From contig NZ_WHUG01000002.1 of the NCBI RefSeq assembly GCF_009380215.1, positions 248,001 through 312,000 of the forward strand: DNA of 64,000 nt, read 5' to 3'. This document shows positions 42,770-52,233 of the stretch, piece by piece (within the stretch, counting starts at the first letter, position 1; every line of letters begins with the position of its first letter). Source of the stretch: Rugamonas aquatica. Its GTDB lineage: Bacteria; Pseudomonadota; Gammaproteobacteria; Burkholderiales; Burkholderiaceae_D. The notes below the pieces were generated by a model, which had not been told where the DNA came from, searched no databases, and saw only the letters and a program-made list of their open reading frames with translations. The position numbers were made by a program, and so were the translations under genes.

Positions 42770-45688
42770 ATGATTCAAGAAAGAGTGTTGTCGCGTTCCT
42801 TGCGATTGATGTTTTCGGGCGGCGCCATCGCCGGCTTCGGTTTGCTGGCATTGCCGGCCATCGCGCAAGACGCCGCAACCGACAAGCAGCCCATCCAGCG
42901 GGTCGAGATCACCGGCTCGGCGATCAAGCGCATCGCCAAGGAGGGCGCGCTGCCGGTGCAGGTGCTGACCGCGGCCGACATCAAACAGAGCGGCGCCACC
43001 TCCGCGACCGACCTGATCCAGATGCTGCCGTCGATGCAGGGCTTCGTGCCGTCGTCCAGCTCGGTCAACGGCGGCGGCGCCGGCGTCACCACGGCGGCGC
43101 TGCACTCGCTGCCGTCGAAGTACACGCTGGTGCTGCTGGACGGCCAGCGCATGGCGCCCAGCCTGCTCGGCAACGGCCAGGGCGGCGGCTACGCCGTCAA
43201 CATCGAGAGCATCCCGCTGGAGGCGGTGGAGCGGGTCGAGATCCTCGGCGACGGCGCTTCCGCGCTGTACGGCTCGGACGCGATCGCCGGCGTGGTCAAC
43301 TTCATCCTGAAAAAGAACATGACCAAGGGCGAGGCTTACGCCACCTACGGCCAGCCGCGCGCCTCCGGCGGCAAGTGGAACAGCGCCGGCCTGACCAAGG
43401 GCTGGGGCGATCTCGACAACGACAAGTTCAACATCCTGTTCTCGTACAGCCACGACGAGCAGCAGCGCATCACGGCGCTGCAGCGCGGCTTCTCGGCGCA
43501 GGGCGCGTTCTTCAAGTTCAACAGCGGCGGCAAGCAGTACTGGTTCGACCAGCGCACCGCCAACACCGAACCGGCCAACGTCTCGTTCAACGTGCGTCCG
43601 CGCGGCTCGGCCGACAGCGTCGCCACGGTCGGCGTGGCGATCAATCCCTACCAGATCGCCAACGGCAATTGCGGCGGCCCGCTGGCCGGCCCGCTCGATA
43701 CGCAGTGCGGCTTCAACTACGGCGCCACCGTCGAGGATGTGCCCGGCTCGCGGCGCGACAGCGGCCTGCTGAAGGGCACCTGGCAACTGAATGACGACAC
43801 CCGCCTGTGGGGCGAACTGGTGCTGTCGAGTTATTCGATGACCGCGCAGTACGCGCCGTCCGCGCAGCCGATGGGCGTCAATTCCACCGACCGCTTCCCG
43901 CAGCTGTATGCGCGCTACATCCAGCCCTACCTGGACGCCAACAACCTGGAGAACCCGACCGGTGACGGCACGCTGGGTTACCGTTCGGTGCTGGTCGGCG
44001 GCCGCGCCGACGAATACATCACCGACGCCCGCCACTTCGCCGTCGGCGTCGACGGCAACGCCTGGGGCTGGGCCTACAACGCCAGCCTGATCCTTTCGGA
44101 AAGCAAGATCAAGGACAACGCTTACGGCGGCTACACGGACTTCGACAAGCTCAACGCGCTGGTGGCGTCCGGCGCCTACGATCCGGTGATGGGCAGCGGC
44201 GCCGACCAGCTGCGCGGCGCGCTGGTCAACGGCACCACGTTCTCGACCAACACCTCCAAGCTGAACACGCTGCACGCCGGCGCGCAGCACGACCTGTTCA
44301 GCCTGCCTGGCGGCACGTCCATCATCTCGCTGGGCGGCGATTATTCCAAGACCCGCTACCAGATCGCCTACCATCCGACCATCCTGTCCAACTCCGGCTA
44401 TTCGACCCAGCCGGCATCGGGCAACTATCCGGTCGGCGGCAACTACGGCCAGGTGCCGTTCGACGCCCGCCGCGACAACTGGGGCATCTACAGCGAGGTG
44501 CTGCTGCCGCTGGCGAAGACCTTCGAGGCCACCGTCTCCGGCCGCTACGACAGCTACGACAAGACCCACAGCGAGTACATCTTCGCCAAGCTGGCCGACG
44601 CCAGCGGCCTGCGCCCGCTGCTGCCGTCCGGCGAGGTCGGCAACTCGTTCAGCGCCGGCACCTACAAGGTCAGCGCGCGCTGGACGCCGGTCGAGAGCCT
44701 GCTGTTGCGGGCGGCCTATGGCACCGGCTTCAAGACGCCCAACATCAGCGACATCGCCGGCGCGCCGACCTTCTACGGCAGCACCGCCGGCAGCTACCGC
44801 TGTCCGTTCCCGGGATCGCCGGGTTGCCAGGTGGCGACCCAGGCGCAGTACGACTTGCTGAACGGGCCGAACGGCGCCAGCGGCAGCGAAGGCCTGCAGC
44901 CGGAAAAATCCAAGCAATGGACCTTGGGCGGCCGCATCGAGGCGCTGCGCGGCCTGTCGCTGGGGCTGGATTTGTGGAACGTCCAGATCCGCAACCAGGT
45001 GCTGTCGGCCGGCATACCGGAGCAGGTGGGCTTCGCCAATCCGCAGCAGTACCAGCGCCTGTTCGTCAACCCGTATCCTGATCCTGCCGGCTACACCACG
45101 ATCGCCTACATCCAGGCGCCGATCAACGGCGGCGTGGCGAACTACCGCGGCGTCGACTGGGACTTCAGCTACCGCAACAAGTCGCCGTTCGGCGACTGGA
45201 AGGCGGCCTGGACCGGCACGTATATGATCAAGCAGAACTACACCACCACTGCCGGCGGCGACATCAATTCCGACCTCGGCCGCTTCGGGCCGGACAACGC
45301 GGTGGTGTTCCGCGTGCAGAGCAACCTGGCGCTGAGCCTGACCAACGGCAAGCTGACCAACACGCTGACGGCGCACTACAAGTCCGGCTACCACGACCAG
45401 GCTTATCCGGCCGGCACGGCGATCTTCCCGGTCAATCCGGACGGCAGCCGCGGCAGCGATTCGGTGGACTTCGCCGGCTTGTGGACGCCGTCGTACACCA
45501 CCTTTGACTGGCAGGGCAAGTATGACTTCGGCCGCTTCACGCTGACCGGTGGCATCAAGAACCTGTTCGACCGCAATCCGCCGCTGACCTTGCAGAACGC
45601 CGGCGGCGGCAACCAGCTCGGCTACGACGGACGCTACACCGATCCGGCCGGCCGCGCGTTCTACATCACGGGCAACTACAAGTTCTAA
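42770..45688 (+). CDS. TonB-dependent receptor 5
   Basis: Outer-membrane TonB-dependent transporter of 972 residues and the only receptor here on the plus strand. The signal peptide starts MIQERVLSRSLRLMFSGG and ends PAIA before QDAATDK. The plug shows VEITGSAIKRIAKEGALPVQ, MLPSMQGFVPSSSSVNGGGA, YTLVLLDGQRMAPSLLG and GASALYGSDAIAGVVNFIL. The barrel ends GRAFYITGNYKF. It groups with receptors 2 and 7 by plug type. The ribosome binding site CGGAGG is 6 bases before the ATG. A promoter guess is TTGACC with TTTATA 18 bases on; it lacks the TCTNAT -10 of receptors 1, 2, 6 and 7. It is preceded by the aroG terminator, so it has its own transcript. Substrate unknown. Confidence 0.92.
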   Translation: MIQERVLSRSLRLMFSGGAIAGFGLLALPAIAQDAATDKQPIQRVEITGSAIKRIAKEGALPVQVLTAADIKQSGATSATDLIQMLPSMQGFVPSSSSVNGGGAGVTTAALHSLPSKYTLVLLDGQRMAPSLLGNGQGGGYAVNIESIPLEAVERVEILGDGASALYGSDAIAGVVNFILKKNMTKGEAYATYGQPRASGGKWNSAGLTKGWGDLDNDKFNILFSYSHDEQQRITALQRGFSAQGAFFKFNSGGKQYWFDQRTANTEPANVSFNVRPRGSADSVATVGVAINPYQIANGNCGGPLAGPLDTQCGFNYGATVEDVPGSRRDSGLLKGTWQLNDDTRLWGELVLSSYSMTAQYAPSAQPMGVNSTDRFPQLYARYIQPYLDANNLENPTGDGTLGYRSVLVGGRADEYITDARHFAVGVDGNAWGWAYNASLILSESKIKDNAYGGYTDFDKLNALVASGAYDPVMGSGADQLRGALVNGTTFSTNTSKLNTLHAGAQHDLFSLPGGTSIISLGGDYSKTRYQIAYHPTILSNSGYSTQPASGNYPVGGNYGQVPFDARRDNWGIYSEVLLPLAKTFEATVSGRYDSYDKTHSEYIFAKLADASGLRPLLPSGEVGNSFSAGTYKVSARWTPVESLLLRAAYGTGFKTPNISDIAGAPTFYGSTAGSYRCPFPGSPGCQVATQAQYDLLNGPNGASGSEGLQPEKSKQWTLGGRIEALRGLSLGLDLWNVQIRNQVLSAGIPEQVGFANPQQYQRLFVNPYPDPAGYTTIAYIQAPINGGVANYRGVDWDFSYRNKSPFGDWKAAWTGTYMIKQNYTTTAGGDINSDLGRFGPDNAVVFRVQSNLALSLTNGKLTNTLTAHYKSGYHDQAYPAGTAIFPVNPDGSRGSDSVDFAGLWTPSYTTFDWQGKYDFGRFTLTGGIKNLFDRNPPLTLQNAGGGNQLGYDGRYTDPAGRAFYITGNYKF

Positions 45689-45701
45689 GCGCCCAAAAGA
45701 A

Positions 45702-45739
45702 AGTGGCGATGCGCCGGCCGGGGCCGGGGCATCGCCACT
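45702..45739. terminator. Terminator between convergent TonB receptors 5 and 6
   Basis: AGTGGCGATGC (45702-45712) and GCATCGCCACT (45729-45739) form a perfect 11-base stem with an inner GCCGGCC/GGGCCGG pairing. On the minus strand it is followed by TTTCTTTT; on the plus strand there is no T-run. Confidence 0.75.
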
Positions 45740-45759
45740 GGGGCAGGAGCTAAACTAGC

Positions 45760-48429
45760 TTAGAAGGTGTAGCTGGCGCGGGCGTACAGGGCGCGGCCGA
45801 CCGGATCCGTGTAGCGTGGATCGTAACCCTTCTGGAACAGCGTACCCTGGTTCGAGAACGGTGGTTCCTTGTCCAGCAAGTTCTTCACGCCGGCGGTCAG
45901 GCTCAGGCCTGCGAAGCCGGTGTAAGTGCCCGACAGGTTCCACAGCGAGTACGACGGCACCGAGTTCTTGAACTCAGGCGCGAGGTCCAGGTTCTGGTCG
46001 GTGTAGCCGGACTTGTACGACTGGGCCAGCGTCGCGCTCCAGGTGCCCAGGCGCCAGTTCAGCGCGGCGTTGTGCTTCCAGCGGAACACTGGATTGTTGG
46101 CGGCGTAGCGGCCGACGTTCTGGATGAATGGACCGTCGCGCTCGTCCTGGTACTCATACTTGTGGACATAGGTGCCGTCCACGGTCAGCGTGAAGTTGCC
46201 GTAGCCGGTGGTGCCGGAGCGCAGCGTCAGGCTCATGTCGACGCCGTCGGTGTTGACCTTGCCCAGGTTTTCCTTCAAGTCCAGGATCGCGTACGGCGAG
46301 CCGTCCGGATTGCGCAGGAAGCGCGCCTGGTACTTGGCGTAGTCGCCGTAGATCGCTTCTTCCGGCAGCGCGTTGATCTTGTCCTTGAGGCGGATGTTCC
46401 AGTAGTCCAGGGCCAGCGTCGCTTGCGGGATAGGCTCGAGCACGATGCCCATCGAGAAGGTCTTCGATTTTTCCGGGCTCAGGTTGGCGTTACCGCCTTG
46501 CAGCTTGAACTGTTGCAGGTCGCAGTCGCGCAGCGGGTTGGCGATCGGGTTGCTCGACAGCTTGCCGCCCGGGCACAGGATAGGATCGTTGTACGAGTTG
46601 TTGGTATCGTTCTTCGAGCGCGGTGCATTTTTCTCGAACAGCGTCGGTGCGCGGAAGCCGGTCGAGGCCGAACCGCGCAGCAGCACTTGCTTGGTCGGCT
46701 GGTAGCGCACGCCCAGTTTCGGGTTGGTGGTGCTGCCGACGTCGCTGTAGTCATCGTAGCGGGCGGCGAACTGCACTTCCAGGTCTTTCAGCAGCGGCAT
46801 GTTCAGCTCGCCGAAGATGGCCTTGATGGTGCGGTCGCCTGCGGTCGATTGCGAACCCGACAGGCCGGAGCTGGCGGCCTGGCCGGCGATGTCGCGGTTG
46901 ACGAAGAAGTCCGCCTCTTCGCGGCGCAGTTCGGCGCCGACGGCCACCGCCAGCTTGCCGCCGGCCAGGTCCATCAGCTCGCGGCTGGCTTTGGCGTCGA
47001 TGCCGGTGTTGCGGGTCTTGCCGTTCTGCACCTGGCCGCGCAGCGCGGTGCTGTCCAGGTAGGTCTTGCCGGCCGCGTCCTGCAGGCCGAACGGATTGAG
47101 GATGCCGTTGGCGACGCCGGCGGCGAAGCTGTCGTCGCGCACATAGCCGCCGGTGAAGTATTCGGCCGAGCGGCTTTCGGACAGCGTGAAGCCGGCCTTG
47201 TAGTCCCAGTCCTTGTACAGGCCTTCGGCGGCGATGCTCAGGCGGTCAGCCGCACCCTTGGAATTGATGGTGCGCTGGCCGGCTTCGGTCGGACGCCAGT
47301 TGACCGACAGCGGATCGCCCGACAGGCCAGGCATGGCCGGCACGCCGCCCGAATTGCCCGGATAGTATTTGCTCGACTTCGGCAGGATCAGGCCGGTCTG
47401 CGGCGGCGGCGCGGTGTGCGACACCACATCGTTTTCCGCGTGCAGGTACTCGATCGAAGCCTGGTGGTCGTTGTTGATCTTGAAGGTGGCCTTGCCGAAG
47501 AAGGCGGTCTGCTTTTGCGCCGGCAGATCGTCGATCAGGCGGGTGTAGTCTTCGCGGCAGGTGCCGTTGCTGGCGCGCGGCACCGACAGCGGCGCGTCGC
47601 AGCCCTTGGCGAAGCCGGGGTTGCCGGTCGCGCCCGAGGTCGGGTCGAAGTAGTTGCCCGGATAGGTGGTGCCGGAGGTCAGGTTCAGGCCGCGCTCGGG
47701 GATCACGCCGGTCTTGGAGAACTCGCGCTGTTGCGAGGTCAGGATGTCGAGCTTGTGGTAGTCGAACACGCCGAACACGTTGAAGCCGTCGGCGTCCAGG
47801 TCGCCGTAACCGGTCGACAGGTTCAGGCGATGCTCGTCGGCGCCGACCTTGCGTGGGGCGACCGCTTCGGCCGTGATGGTGGTGGTCTTGACCGAACGCT
47901 TGGTGATGAAGTTGATTACGCCGCCGATGGCGTCGGTACCGTAGATCGCCGAGGCGCCGTCGCGCAGCACTTCGACGCGTTCCAGGGCCGACACCGGAAT
48001 GATGTTCAGGTCGACGCTGGCGCCGTCATACGGGTGGTTGGCGATGCGGCGGCCGTTCAGCAGCACCAGGGTTTTGTCGCCGCCCAGGCCGCGCAAGTCG
48101 GCGCTGGCCTGGCCGCCGGTCGGCAGGCCGCTGCTGTTGCCGCCGACCACGTTGCCGGAGCTGAAGCTGGAGCTGTTCGACGGGATGCGGTCCAGCACTT
48201 CCTGGGCCGTGGTCAAGCCTTGCTTGACGAAGTCGTCCGATTTGAACACGGTCAAGGGGTTGGCCGTTTCCGACACCAGGCGCTTGATCGAGGAACCCGT
48301 CACTTCGACGCGCTGGATCGGCTGGTCGGTGGTTTGGGCTTGCGCCAATGGAGCGATCAGGCCCAGGCCCAGCAAGCCGCCGGTGCACACCAGGCGCACG
48401 GATCGCGCCAATACTGTTTCAACCATCAT
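45760..48429 (-). CDS. TonB-dependent receptor 6
   Basis: Outer-membrane TonB-dependent transporter of about 889 residues, the shortest of the seven. The signal peptide starts MMVETVLARSVRLVCTGG and ends LAQA before QTTDQPIQ. The plug has VEVTGSSIKRLVSETANPLT, TAQEVLDRIPSNSSSFSSG, DLRGLGGDKTLVLLNGRR and GASAIYGTDAIGGVINFI. The barrel ends GRALYARASYTF. In plug type it is closest to receptor 1. The frame runs 12 codons further up to 48465, but the MMVETV start after GGGAGAG matches receptor 7. Promoter at 48521-48550. The substrate is not inferable from context, as it lies convergent with receptor 5. Confidence 0.92.
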   Translation of the reverse strand: MMVETVLARSVRLVCTGGLLGLGLIAPLAQAQTTDQPIQRVEVTGSSIKRLVSETANPLTVFKSDDFVKQGLTTAQEVLDRIPSNSSSFSSGNVVGGNSSGLPTGGQASADLRGLGGDKTLVLLNGRRIANHPYDGASVDLNIIPVSALERVEVLRDGASAIYGTDAIGGVINFITKRSVKTTTITAEAVAPRKVGADEHRLNLSTGYGDLDADGFNVFGVFDYHKLDILTSQQREFSKTGVIPERGLNLTSGTTYPGNYFDPTSGATGNPGFAKGCDAPLSVPRASNGTCREDYTRLIDDLPAQKQTAFFGKATFKINNDHQASIEYLHAENDVVSHTAPPPQTGLILPKSSKYYPGNSGGVPAMPGLSGDPLSVNWRPTEAGQRTINSKGAADRLSIAAEGLYKDWDYKAGFTLSESRSAEYFTGGYVRDDSFAAGVANGILNPFGLQDAAGKTYLDSTALRGQVQNGKTRNTGIDAKASRELMDLAGGKLAVAVGAELRREEADFFVNRDIAGQAASSGLSGSQSTAGDRTIKAIFGELNMPLLKDLEVQFAARYDDYSDVGSTTNPKLGVRYQPTKQVLLRGSASTGFRAPTLFEKNAPRSKNDTNNSYNDPILCPGGKLSSNPIANPLRDCDLQQFKLQGGNANLSPEKSKTFSMGIVLEPIPQATLALDYWNIRLKDKINALPEEAIYGDYAKYQARFLRNPDGSPYAILDLKENLGKVNTDGVDMSLTLRSGTTGYGNFTLTVDGTYVHKYEYQDERDGPFIQNVGRYAANNPVFRWKHNAALNWRLGTWSATLAQSYKSGYTDQNLDLAPEFKNSVPSYSLWNLSGTYTGFAGLSLTAGVKNLLDKEPPFSNQGTLFQKGYDPRYTDPVGRALYARASYTF

Positions 48430-48520
48430 TATTTCTCTCTCCCATTTGAAAACAATGAACACCAAGTAATGCAGTCTTTTTTGAGTCTTATGTAAAGAAC
48501 CCGATGTTCTTCACTTCTTC

Positions 48521-48550
48521 ATAAGAGCATCCGCCCGTCTTTACTGTCAA
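48521..48550 (-). promoter_or_regulatory. Promoter of TonB receptor 6
   Basis: Minus-strand TTGACA (48545-48550) and TCTTAT (48521-48526) with 18 bases between. The surrounding sequence aligns with the receptor 7 promoter, including CGTTGACAGT around the -35 and ATGAARA after the -10. Confidence 0.68.
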
Positions 48551-48604
48551 CGAACAAACGTTTATCAATGAACAAAATTGCCACAATCGGAGGAAAATCA
48601 AAGA

Positions 48605-48793
48605 TGCATCAAATTGGTGCAAAAAGACGCTCTAATTCGGTGCGAAACGCTTCTCGGTGCATAAAACATTGTTTGAAAACTAAAAAGAAGGGAAAGTATT
48701 GTCACGGCGTCGTGGTCGTGCAACATGGTGGTGCAGGGGAGGGCGTGCGGGGGCGTGGGCGGCCGGAGGGCGGGACGTTACATTAATGCGACA
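48605..48793. promoter_or_regulatory. Conserved upstream control region of TonB receptor 6
   Basis: Blocks found here recur in the same order upstream of receptor 7: ACGCTCTAATTCGGTGCG (48627-48644), AAAAAGAAGGGAAA (48682-48695), TGCAACATGGTGGTGCA (48719-48735) and CGTTACATTAATGCGACA (48776-48793). Two dyads, TGCATCAAATTGGTGCA (48605-48621) and the 48719 one, resemble NtrC boxes, but no sigma-54 promoter is present downstream. Confidence 0.6.
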
Positions 48794-48813
48794 GTTGATG
48801 TTGCATCAAAGGA

Positions 48814-48846
48814 AAAGACCCCGTCTTCCGAAAAAGACGGGGTCTT
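48814..48846 (-). terminator. Terminator of TonB receptor 7
   Basis: AAGACCCCGTCTT (48815-48827) pairs perfectly with AAGACGGGGTCTT (48834-48846) around a 6-base loop; on the minus strand the stem ends in TTTTCC. It lies about 30 bases beyond the receptor stop. Confidence 0.85.
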
Positions 48847-48878
48847 GCGGAAACCGGGATGAGCCGGTCACCAAAGGT

Positions 48879-51722
48879 TTAGAACTTGTACGAACCAACC
48901 AGGTAGAACTGGCGGCCCAGCGGGTCGGTGTAGCGACCGTCGTAGCCGGACTGGTTACCACCGCCGGCGTTGCGGATGGTGAACGGCGGAGCGATGTCGG
49001 CGATGTTCTTGATGCCGGCGGTCAGCGTGAACTGCTTGCTGAACGCGATCTTGCTCTGCCAGTCGAGGGTGGTGTACGAGGACACGCGACGCTTGAAGGC
49101 AACGTAGTCGCCCAGGCTGCCGTCGGCGTTGACCGTGCGGACCACGCTGTCGTCTTCGCTGTACACCTGGTCGGTGTAACCCGAGTGGTAGTTGGCCGTC
49201 AGCGCGTGGGTGAAGCGGTCGCTGGTGCGCAGCGAGGCGGTCACTTTCGAGATCCAGCGGAAGGTCACGTCCGAGTAGGAGTTGAAGCGGCCGATGTTCT
49301 TCTCGACGCCGCTTTCAGGGGTTTCCTGTTCAGCTTTGCTCATGAAGGTACCGGTCCACTGCACGTTCAGCTTGCCGTACGGGGTGGCGGTTTTGTAGCT
49401 GTGATCCCAGTCGATGCCCTGGAAGTGCGACGACGCCAGGTTGAACGGGGTCAGCGCGGCGGCCAGCACGTTCTGCTTCTGGATCGGGTCGAAGTAGGTG
49501 CGCAGCAGGCTGTCGTACAGCTTAGGATTGCCGAACACGGTGTCTTCCGACAGCGTCTGGATCTGGTTGTTCAGCTTGACGTCCCAGAAGTCGAAGCCGA
49601 TCGACAGGCCGGCAGCCGGTTCCAGGCGGAAGCCCAGGGTCGCTTGCTTGGACTGTTCAGGCTTCAGCGCGCCGGCGCCGGTGGCGGCGTTACCGCCGGT
49701 CAGCAGGTTGTATTCCGACGAACCTGGGTTGCACAGCGGGAAGCGTGGATCGCTAGGCGCGGTGATCGGGCAGGCGTGGAACTGCGACGAACCGCCGTTT
49801 ACCAGTGGCTTGACGATGTTGGTCAGGCTAGGCGCCTTGAAGCCGGTGCCGTAGGAACCGCGCAGCAGCAGCGTGTCGATCGGATTCCAGCGCAGCGCCA
49901 GCTTGTAGGTGGCTTTGCTGGCGGTCTCGCCCTGCGAACCGGAGGCGATCAGATTGCCGGCGGTGTCGAAGTTCTTGTCGTTGGTGACAGCGCTGAAATG
50001 ATCGTAACGGGTCGACGCGGTCAGGTCCATCGACTTCATGATCGGCAGCAGCAGTTCGCCGTAGGCGCCCCAGTTCTTGCGGCTGGCGTCGATCGGCAGT
50101 GCGCCGGCGCCGCCGCCAACGATGGCGTCGGTGAAGTTAGGCTGTTGCTTGTTCTGGCCTTGCGAGTACGCATCCGGGGCTTCCGAATAGTGCTGCTTGG
50201 TGAAGTCGGCGCCGAGCGCCAGTTGGGCGGTGCCCGCTGGCATCTTGAACAGTTCGGTCGAAGCGCTGGCTTGCAGCACGTCGATCTTCGACTTGGTCTC
50301 GTTGAGCTGGTTGTGCAGCACGGCTGGCGCCAGCACGTCCTTCGAGCTGCCCGACGGTGCGAACGGATCGAACTTGCCGTTGTTGACCAGGGCGTCGAAG
50401 GCGTCCAGGCTCATGTAGCCGCCGGCGGCGGTGTCGGTCTGGCTGTTTTCCGAGTGGGTGTAGGCGGCGCGGTAGTCGAAGCCCTTGAACGAGCCGTCGA
50501 AGCCGAAGGCCAGGTGCTTGGCTTCGGTCTTGTACTGGTCGGCGCGGCCGCCGGCGTCCACCAGGCGCAGGTTCATCGATACGGTCGTGACCGAGTTCGG
50601 ATCGATGCCCAGGCGCGACAGGTAAGGCAGGATGGATTTCTTGTACAGCGCGCTGCCGACCGGAATACCCAGCGGCTGTGCCGGTGCCGCGTACTGGGCG
50701 GTGTTGCTGAACGACGAACCCAGCGCTTCCAGGAAGAAGTTGGTGTTGTCGTTGACGCGGTAGTTCAGCGAGCCGAACACGCTGTCGCGCTTCAGGCCTG
50801 GCGTGTCTTGCACGGTGGCGGCGTAGTCGAACAGGCAGCGGTTGCCGACGTTGAACAGGTTCGGGCCGTTGCACTTGCCGGTTTCCAGGAAGTTCGGGCC
50901 GAAGGATTTGCTGGTGGCGGTGCCGGTGGCGTCTTTGTACTTGACGGTGGCGTTGCCTGGAATCGAGTTCGAGCTCAGCTGGTACAGCGAGTAGTTCTTG
51001 CCGTTGTCCTGGAAGGCGATCACGCCCGATTTCGAGAAGTCGCGCTCGGAAGCGTACATGGCCTTGCTCTCATCGTGAGCCGCCGACACCAGGATGTTGA
51101 AGCCATCCTTGTCGATGTCGCCCCAGCCTTTGGAAATCGACACGTTGGTGGTCTGGCCGCCACTGCTCTTCGGCGAGTTGAACGAACCTTCGATGATGGC
51201 GTCGGTCTGGTTCTTTTTCAGGATGAAGTTGACCACGCCGGCGATCGCGTCCGAGCCGTACAGGGTGTTGGCGCCGTCGGTCAGGATCTCGACGCGCTCG
51301 ACTGCCGCCAGCGGGATGCTGGCCAGGTTGACGGTGGAGCCGGAGGTGGCTGGGGCCAGGCGGCGGCCGTTCAGCAGCACCAGGGTGTAGCCTTCGCCGA
51401 TGGCGTGGATGGAGGCGGTCTGCAGACCACCGCCGCCGCCGTTGACGGACATCGAGGAGGTGGTGAAACCTTGCATCGAAGGCAGGGTAGCGATCAGGTC
51501 GGCAACGCTGCTGGCGCCGCTTTGCTCGATCTGCAGCTTGGACAGCGTCTGCACCGGCAGCGCGCCTTCGGACGTGATGCGTTTGATGCTGGAGCCGGTG
51601 ATTTCCACGCGCTGGATCGTTGCATCCGGAGCGGTCTGAGCTACAGCCGCTTGCATGCCGAGCGCCAGGCCACTGGCGCAGATCAGGCGTACCGAGCGGG
51701 ACAATACAGTTTCAACCATCAT
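48879..51722 (-). CDS. TonB-dependent receptor 7
   Basis: Outer-membrane TonB-dependent transporter of 947 residues. The signal peptide starts MMVETVLSRSVRLICASG and ends AAVA before QTAPDATIQ. The plug has VEITGSSIKRITSEGALPVQ, TLPSMQGFTTSSMSVNGGGG, YTLVLLNGRRLAPATSG and GANTLYGSDAIAGVVNFIL. The barrel ends GRQFYLVGSYKF. It is closest to receptor 2 in plug and barrel wording. It is divergent from an oligopeptide-type ABC operon (52234-57837) across a 511-base gap, suggesting peptide uptake as a possible role, which is an inference from context only. Its promoter and a control region shared with receptor 6 lie in that gap. Confidence 0.92.
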   Translation of the reverse strand: MMVETVLSRSVRLICASGLALGMQAAVAQTAPDATIQRVEITGSSIKRITSEGALPVQTLSKLQIEQSGASSVADLIATLPSMQGFTTSSMSVNGGGGGLQTASIHAIGEGYTLVLLNGRRLAPATSGSTVNLASIPLAAVERVEILTDGANTLYGSDAIAGVVNFILKKNQTDAIIEGSFNSPKSSGGQTTNVSISKGWGDIDKDGFNILVSAAHDESKAMYASERDFSKSGVIAFQDNGKNYSLYQLSSNSIPGNATVKYKDATGTATSKSFGPNFLETGKCNGPNLFNVGNRCLFDYAATVQDTPGLKRDSVFGSLNYRVNDNTNFFLEALGSSFSNTAQYAAPAQPLGIPVGSALYKKSILPYLSRLGIDPNSVTTVSMNLRLVDAGGRADQYKTEAKHLAFGFDGSFKGFDYRAAYTHSENSQTDTAAGGYMSLDAFDALVNNGKFDPFAPSGSSKDVLAPAVLHNQLNETKSKIDVLQASASTELFKMPAGTAQLALGADFTKQHYSEAPDAYSQGQNKQQPNFTDAIVGGGAGALPIDASRKNWGAYGELLLPIMKSMDLTASTRYDHFSAVTNDKNFDTAGNLIASGSQGETASKATYKLALRWNPIDTLLLRGSYGTGFKAPSLTNIVKPLVNGGSSQFHACPITAPSDPRFPLCNPGSSEYNLLTGGNAATGAGALKPEQSKQATLGFRLEPAAGLSIGFDFWDVKLNNQIQTLSEDTVFGNPKLYDSLLRTYFDPIQKQNVLAAALTPFNLASSHFQGIDWDHSYKTATPYGKLNVQWTGTFMSKAEQETPESGVEKNIGRFNSYSDVTFRWISKVTASLRTSDRFTHALTANYHSGYTDQVYSEDDSVVRTVNADGSLGDYVAFKRRVSSYTTLDWQSKIAFSKQFTLTAGIKNIADIAPPFTIRNAGGGNQSGYDGRYTDPLGRQFYLVGSYKF

Positions 51723-51832
51723 TATTTTTTGCTCCCAATTTAAAACGATGTAAACACAAGGGTGTGATTTATTTTTTTTATCGGCGATGCCTTGCCGTCT
51801 GAAAAAAACACCAACGTTCTTTTCGTCTTTTC

Positions 51833-51862
51833 ATCAGATCACTCGCCGACATCGACTGTCAA
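51833..51862 (-). promoter_or_regulatory. Promoter of TonB receptor 7
   Basis: Minus-strand TTGACA (51857-51862) and TCTGAT (51833-51838) with 18 bases between, the same layout as for receptors 2 and 6. The predicted leader is about 105 bases. Confidence 0.68.
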
Positions 51863-51938
51863 CGGACAAGCTTCCAAGCTGATAGCTAAAGGTTATTCTT
51901 TACGTGATTGCAACAATGATCCAAAAGTGGACGTAAAA

Positions 51939-52105
51939 ACGCTCTAATTTGGTGCGTCCAGCAAAAAAACTGTCTGTAACATTGATTTAGTATCAAAAAA
52001 GAAGGGAAAATCTTGTGACTTCGTCGGTTGCATGCAACAAGTTGGTGCGGTGCAATTTCATGAACCTGCGTTCATGCTGCAACGTGGCGTTACATTTATG
52101 CGACA
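51939..52105. promoter_or_regulatory. Conserved upstream control region of TonB receptor 7
   Basis: Contains the colinear copies of the receptor 6 blocks: ACGCTCTAATTTGGTGCG (51939-51956), AAAAAGAAGGGAAA (51996-52009), TGCAACAAGTTGGTGCG (52033-52049) and CGTTACATTTATGCGACA (52088-52105). Each lies 19-21 bases further from the start codon than in receptor 6. The peptide ABC operon starts downstream on the other strand, so the region may serve both. No gene was found in 51723-52233. Confidence 0.6.
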
Positions 52106-52233
52106 AGCGCTGGTGTGTCGGGCCCGCTGTGCTCGCGACGGCGTATTAGTCATTCGCTATCACCCAGGAGGCATTTCGGCCGCCGGCGATTTGTTGTATT
52201 GTTCAAGCACTTATCAGCGGCCAGAGGAAGTGT

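Noticed and set aside
48569-48584. TGGCAA on the minus strand before TonB receptor 6 as a sigma-54 promoter beneath the NtrC-like dyads
   Set aside because: The -12 GC is missing at the required spacing, while a good TTGACA-N18-TCTTAT promoter is present and conserved with receptor 7.
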